DNA from: CAYNYM01 sp049366815
GTDB lineage: Bacteria; Desulfobacterota; DSM-4660; Desulfatiglandales; HGW-15
Length of the DNA: 17,951 bases
Direction of reading: 5' to 3'
Assembly (NCBI GenBank): GCA_049366815.1
Contig: JBMNCO010000003.1
Span: 1 to 17,951, forward strand
The notes beneath the pieces were generated by a model that saw only the letters and a program-made list of their open reading frames with translations, had not been told where the DNA came from and made no database searches. Made by a program: the position numbers and the translations under genes. Below, piece by piece: positions 14,723-17,951 of the stretch. The first letter of the stretch is position 1. Each line of letters begins with the position of its first letter.

Positions 14723-15616
14723 ATGGATTTTCAAGAGTATTTTGAACTGACAGGTCAATGGCTTCTGACAAGCGGGCTGAGGATCCTGCTGATTGTCGTT
14801 CTCACATTGGTGGCTCTGAGAACGGCCCGTTTCATATCGGAAAGGATTTTCCCGTCATCCAAGAAAGATCGCGACCCGGAATTCAAGAAGCGGGCGGATA
14901 CCCTCAGTTCGGTCATCCGGTACATCCTCTTCATCGCCATCATTATCGTGGCAACCATCACCGTAATGGGTGAACTGGGCATTGAAATCGGACCGATACT
15001 GGCCGCCGCCGGGATTGTGGGGCTTGCAGTAGGCTTCGGTGCGCAAAACCTTGTACAGGATGTCATCAGCGGATTCTTTATCCTCATGGAAGACCAGGTG
15101 CGTGTGGGCGATGTGGTGCAGATCGCCGATAAGAGCGGGCTGGTGGAGCGCATGAGCTTAAGGCTGGTTGTCTTGAGGGATCTTGCCGGCAATGTGCACT
15201 TTGTCCGCAACGGGCAGATCCAGGCGGTCACCAACATGACGAAGGACTACGGCCGATACGTCTTCGATATCGGGGTCGCCTATCGGGAGGATGTGGATGA
15301 AGTCATCGAGGTGATCAAACAGGTCGATGAAGAACTGAGGAATGATCCGGCGTTTAAGGACGATATCCTTGAGCCCATTGAAATTCTCGGATTGGATCAG
15401 TTCGCTGATTCAGCGGTTATCATTAAGGCGCGCACGAAGACCAGACCGATCTACCAGTGGGCGGTGGGCCGGGAGTTCAACAAGAGGCTGAAAAGGGCCT
15501 TTGATGAAAAAGATATTGAAATCCCCTTCCCGCACATAACGCTCTATATGGGCCGGGACAAGCAGGGGAAATCGGCGCCGCTCAATATGTTCGTTCAAAA
15601 GGAAGCGGCAAAGTAG
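14723..15616 (+). CDS. MscS-family small-conductance mechanosensitive channel
   Basis: A 297-residue membrane channel. Transmembrane segments lie at about 15-34, 65-85 and in the pore-lining TM3, where GPILAAAGIVGLAVGFGAQN runs into LVQDVISGFFILMEDQ. That Gly/Ala-rich helix and the following beta domain (VRVGDVVQI, then VRNGQIQAVTN) are the MscS signature. A C-terminal alpha/beta domain ends near IPFPHITLYM, also typical. Such channels open under membrane tension and release solutes on hypo-osmotic shock. I chose ATG 14723 because AAGGAGG (14708-14714) lies 8 bp upstream; the in-frame TTG at 14705 precedes that site and is unlikely. Size matches E. coli MscS (286 residues). It follows the K+ uptake genes on the same strand, in keeping with an osmotic-adaptation role. 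Confidence 0.94.
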   Translation: MDFQEYFELTGQWLLTSGLRILLIVVLTLVALRTARFISERIFPSSKKDRDPEFKKRADTLSSVIRYILFIAIIIVATITVMGELGIEIGPILAAAGIVGLAVGFGAQNLVQDVISGFFILMEDQVRVGDVVQIADKSGLVERMSLRLVVLRDLAGNVHFVRNGQIQAVTNMTKDYGRYVFDIGVAYREDVDEVIEVIKQVDEELRNDPAFKDDILEPIEILGLDQFADSAVIIKARTKTRPIYQWAVGREFNKRLKRAFDEKDIEIPFPHITLYMGRDKQGKSAPLNMFVQKEAAK

Positions 15617-15682
15617 GGTTGAACCGCTCAAAATGGAGGCTGTTTTTTTGCGTTGGCTAATTTCGGGTTTTACACTCTTGGC

Positions 15683-15726
15683 ATTGGATTCAGACCCTAA
15701 CAGATACTGGGCACATCCAATTTTTT
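15683..15726 (+). terminator. Possible rho-independent terminator after the MscS gene
   Basis: ATTGGAT (15683-15689) pairs with ATCCAAT (15715-15721), with an inner CCC/GGG pairing (15695-15697 with 15709-15711), followed by five more T (15722-15726). The stem has an internal loop and is AT-rich, so it would be weak. Position, 66 bp past the mscS stop, is reasonable. Confidence 0.35.
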
Positions 15727-16006
15727 CCCAGCAGGACCGCAATCGTTCCATCACCTAGATGCCGCCTTGATGGTGAATCAGGGTTCTTGAATTCAATCGA
15801 CGCAAGATGTATGTTTCTACCGCGGTTTCCGGTTAGGATTCTGCGTGAAAAAAGGTATTGAACACGATGAAGCCCCTGAAGAAATGGAATGACGCACTCT
15901 AAACACATTCCTTACCCCTTTTTGACCTCTGGCGGAATAATTGAAAAGATAAAGCGCAGCCGCCACAATAACTCCGAACCATTTGGAATGATAAGAGGAA
16001 TCATTC
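15727..16006. other. Intergenic leader of the histidine kinase gene
   Basis: No coding region is convincing here. The best promoter candidate is TTGACC (15922-15927) with a poor -10 (AAAGAT, 15945-15950) at 17 bp, so the true promoter is uncertain. The kinase ribosome site AAGAGGA (15993-15999) ends the region. No tRNA, repeat or sigma54-type GG/GC element was found. Confidence 0.3.
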
Positions 16007-17951
16007 ATGAACAGTAAACCGACTTACGAGGAATTGGAACAGAAAATCAAGCTCCTTGAGCAAGAATCCGCCAAGAGTAAAGGTGTAGAAGAGGCCCTTC
16101 GGGAAAATGAGGAGAGGTTTCGATTGACCTTCCAGACCAGCCCGGATTCAATCAATATCAATCGTCTCGAAGACGGAATGTATATCGACATCAATGAGGG
16201 GTTCACCCGGTTGACAGGTTTTACCCGGGAGGATGTCATCGGAAAGACATCACTTTCACTCGACATCTGGCATGACCCGGTGGATCGTCATGCGCTGGTG
16301 CGTGCCCTGAAAGAAAAAGGATACTGCAGCGGTTTGGAGGCCCGATTCAGACGTAAAAACGGATCTGTGGGTTACGGTCTGATGTCGGCAAGGGTTCTTA
16401 CGTTAAAAGGGGTCCCGCACATTATCTCGGTGACCAGAGATATAAGCGATAGCAAGCGGGCCGAGGAGGAACTTCGTAAGGAGCGAGAAAACCTGGCCGC
16501 TATTCTTGAGAACAATCCCAATGGGATCATGGTGATTGACGGGACTGGGAAGTTCCTTTACGTGAATCCCGAATTCACAAAAATCACGGGCTATACACTC
16601 CACGATGTCCCTTCAGGCAGGGAATGGTTTAGAAACGTCTATCCTGATCCTGAATATCGAAAAACCGTCATTGATACCTGGAAAAAGGACCGTAGTCAGG
16701 AGGGCGGAAATGTCGACCGCGAATTTAGAATTACCTGTAAGGGCGAACAGGTAAAAAACATCCTGTTCCGGACCACTTTTATGAAAACCCAGGCCATCCA
16801 GGTTCTTATCGATGTCACCCATCGAAGACAGGCCAGTGAGGCCCTGAGGGAAAGTGAAGCGCGGTTTCGCGAAATGGCGGACCTGCTGCCCCAGTTGATC
16901 TATGAGGCGGATGCCGAAGGCAGCCTGACCTATGCGAACAGCTATGCCTTCGACCTCTTCGGCTACACGAGAGAGGATTTCGAAAACGGAGTAAATGTGT
17001 ACCAGATGTTGATCCCGGAAGACCGGCAGCGGGCCGCGTGTGCCATTGAAAGGGTTTTGAAGAGTGGGCATGCGGCCGGTGAACTCGAATATCAAGCCCT
17101 GAGGAAGGACGGGAGTTCTTTTCCAGTGGAAATCCACTCTTCACCGGTAATCCGCCAAGGCGAGGTGGTTGGGCTGAGAGGGATCATTGTCGACATCACC
17201 GAACGTCGAAAGGTGGAGGAGGAACGGCATCGTCTGCGGAGCAAGTTGCTGCAGGCCCAGAAGATGGAGGCCATAGGGTCGCTGGCCGGTGGTATAGCCC
17301 ATGACTTCAACAATATTCTGGGGGCCGTTATGGGGTACGCGGAGTTGGCCCGGTTTGAAATTGATCATAAGCATCCTGTTGCCCATCATCTGGATCAAAT
17401 TGTAAAGGCCGGTGAGCGCGCAAGGGAACTGGTGAAGCAAATGCTGTCCTTCGCCCGTCAGAGGGACCTGGAGGCTAAGCCCATGAGGGTGGGGCTGGTG
17501 GTCAAGGAGGTCCTCAGGTTCCTGAGGGCGTCTTTACCCGCAAACATAGACATCCGGCAAACCCTGCTGACCGATCAGGATACAATCCTGGGTGATGCAA
17601 CGCAAATCCACCAGGTGCTGATGAATCTGGGAACAAATGCGCGTCATGCCATGCTGGAAAAAGGAGGGACCCTTGATGTGATCCTGGACGAGGAATACGT
17701 GAAGAGTCCGGATCAATATTCCGAGATCGGACCCGGTCGCTATGTCAGGTTGAGTGTTAGAGATACAGGATATGGGATGAACAAAGAGACCATGGATCGG
17801 ATTTTCGATCCCTATTTTACTACAAAGGAAGTAGGAATTGGGACAGGCCTGGGTCTTTCGGTGGTACAGGGCATTGTGAGAAAGCATAGGGGTGCGATCC
17901 GCAACGAAAAATCGCGCTCAAATCCCGAAGTGAAATGCTGGATGAATACGA
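16007..17951 (+). CDS. Cytoplasmic three-PAS sensor histidine kinase (3' end beyond window)
   Basis: The first 648 residues of a two-component histidine kinase. The start at ATG 16007 follows AAGAGGA by 7 bp. A short coiled coil (about 6-35) leads into three PAS domains: about 33-152, 160-275 and 283-402. Each is preceded by a linker of the RESEARFRE or ENEERFRL type, and the first and third end in RDIS/VDITE-type motifs. The dimerisation and phosphoacceptor domain has GSLAGGIAHDFNNIL with His432. The ATPase domain shows the N box around Asn544, the G1 box DTGYGM (586-591), the F box FDPYFTTK (600-607) and the G2 box GTGLGLSVV (612-620). There is no transmembrane segment, so it senses a cytoplasmic signal. 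The ligand is unknown, and no cofactor motif is obvious. After residue 631 the sequence stops resembling the family's final strand. A receiver domain could follow outside the window. Confidence 0.93.
   Translation, partial: MNSKPTYEELEQKIKLLEQESAKSKGVEEALRENEERFRLTFQTSPDSININRLEDGMYIDINEGFTRLTGFTREDVIGKTSLSLDIWHDPVDRHALVRALKEKGYCSGLEARFRRKNGSVGYGLMSARVLTLKGVPHIISVTRDISDSKRAEEELRKERENLAAILENNPNGIMVIDGTGKFLYVNPEFTKITGYTLHDVPSGREWFRNVYPDPEYRKTVIDTWKKDRSQEGGNVDREFRITCKGEQVKNILFRTTFMKTQAIQVLIDVTHRRQASEALRESEARFREMADLLPQLIYEADAEGSLTYANSYAFDLFGYTREDFENGVNVYQMLIPEDRQRAACAIERVLKSGHAAGELEYQALRKDGSSFPVEIHSSPVIRQGEVVGLRGIIVDITERRKVEEERHRLRSKLLQAQKMEAIGSLAGGIAHDFNNILGAVMGYAELARFEIDHKHPVAHHLDQIVKAGERARELVKQMLSFARQRDLEAKPMRVGLVVKEVLRFLRASLPANIDIRQTLLTDQDTILGDATQIHQVLMNLGTNARHAMLEKGGTLDVILDEEYVKSPDQYSEIGPGRYVRLSVRDTGYGMNKETMDRIFDPYFTTKEVGIGTGLGLSVVQGIVRKHRGAIRNEKSRSNPEVKCWMNT

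Noticed and set aside
1..17951. CRISPR arrays, tRNA or rRNA genes, defence or phage modules
   Set aside because: No regularly spaced repeats, tRNA-like arms or recognisable nuclease, toxin or phage genes were seen on either strand.

Overview
The window is a gene-dense stretch of bacterial chromosome. About a dozen protein genes lie on the + strand, and the only recognisable - strand element is a transposase remnant. Most coding sequence looks moderately GC-rich with strong AAGGAGG-type ribosome binding sites. The combination of a treX/glgX-treY-treZ operon, an IS66 remnant and a soluble multi-PAS histidine kinase would fit a Desulfobacterota-type (former deltaproteobacterial) or similar Gram-negative genome. 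That placement is inference from general character only.

Layout. 1-615: a DJ-1/PfpI-family protein whose frame is open to the left edge. 616-1160: a gene-poor stretch holding overlapping inverted repeats and the last ~60 codons of an IS66-family transposase (- strand), which stop at the ribosome binding site of glgX. 1161-7974: a tight operon for making trehalose from glycogen or maltodextrin: debranching enzyme (GlgX/TreX), maltooligosyl trehalose synthase (TreY), trehalohydrolase (TreZ), then an 88-residue stand-alone glycogen-binding domain like that of the AMPK beta subunit. 8037-8808: a PRC-barrel protein whose 5' end is out of frame with its ATG, and a small coiled-coil protein of the sll1863 stress type. 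8834-11653: a type II P-type cation ATPase. 11654-12013: an intergenic region with a ~97 bp element bounded by 26-27 bp inverted repeats. 12014-14378: a small PLDc_N-type membrane protein, then a TrkH-type K+ channel subunit and a single-unit RCK (TrkA/KtrA-like) subunit. 14480-14680: a weak small ORF. 14723-15616: an MscS-type mechanosensitive channel. 16007-end: the N-terminal 648 residues of a cytoplasmic three-PAS histidine kinase, cut by the window edge.

How the genes may work together. The block from glgX to mscS reads as an osmotic and ionic stress island. It combines compatible-solute production from stored glucan (TreX/Y/Z plus a glycogen-binding protein), K+ uptake (TrkH/TrkA), cation export (P-type ATPase), solute release on hypo-osmotic shock (MscS) and small stress-type proteins. 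Each family call is well supported. The idea that they form one functional unit is inference from co-direction and adjacency. I see no CRISPR array, tRNA, rRNA, complete mobile element or recognisable defence system. The least explained items are the inverted-repeat element, the stand-alone glycogen-binding protein, the broken PRC-barrel start and the IS66/glgX junction.
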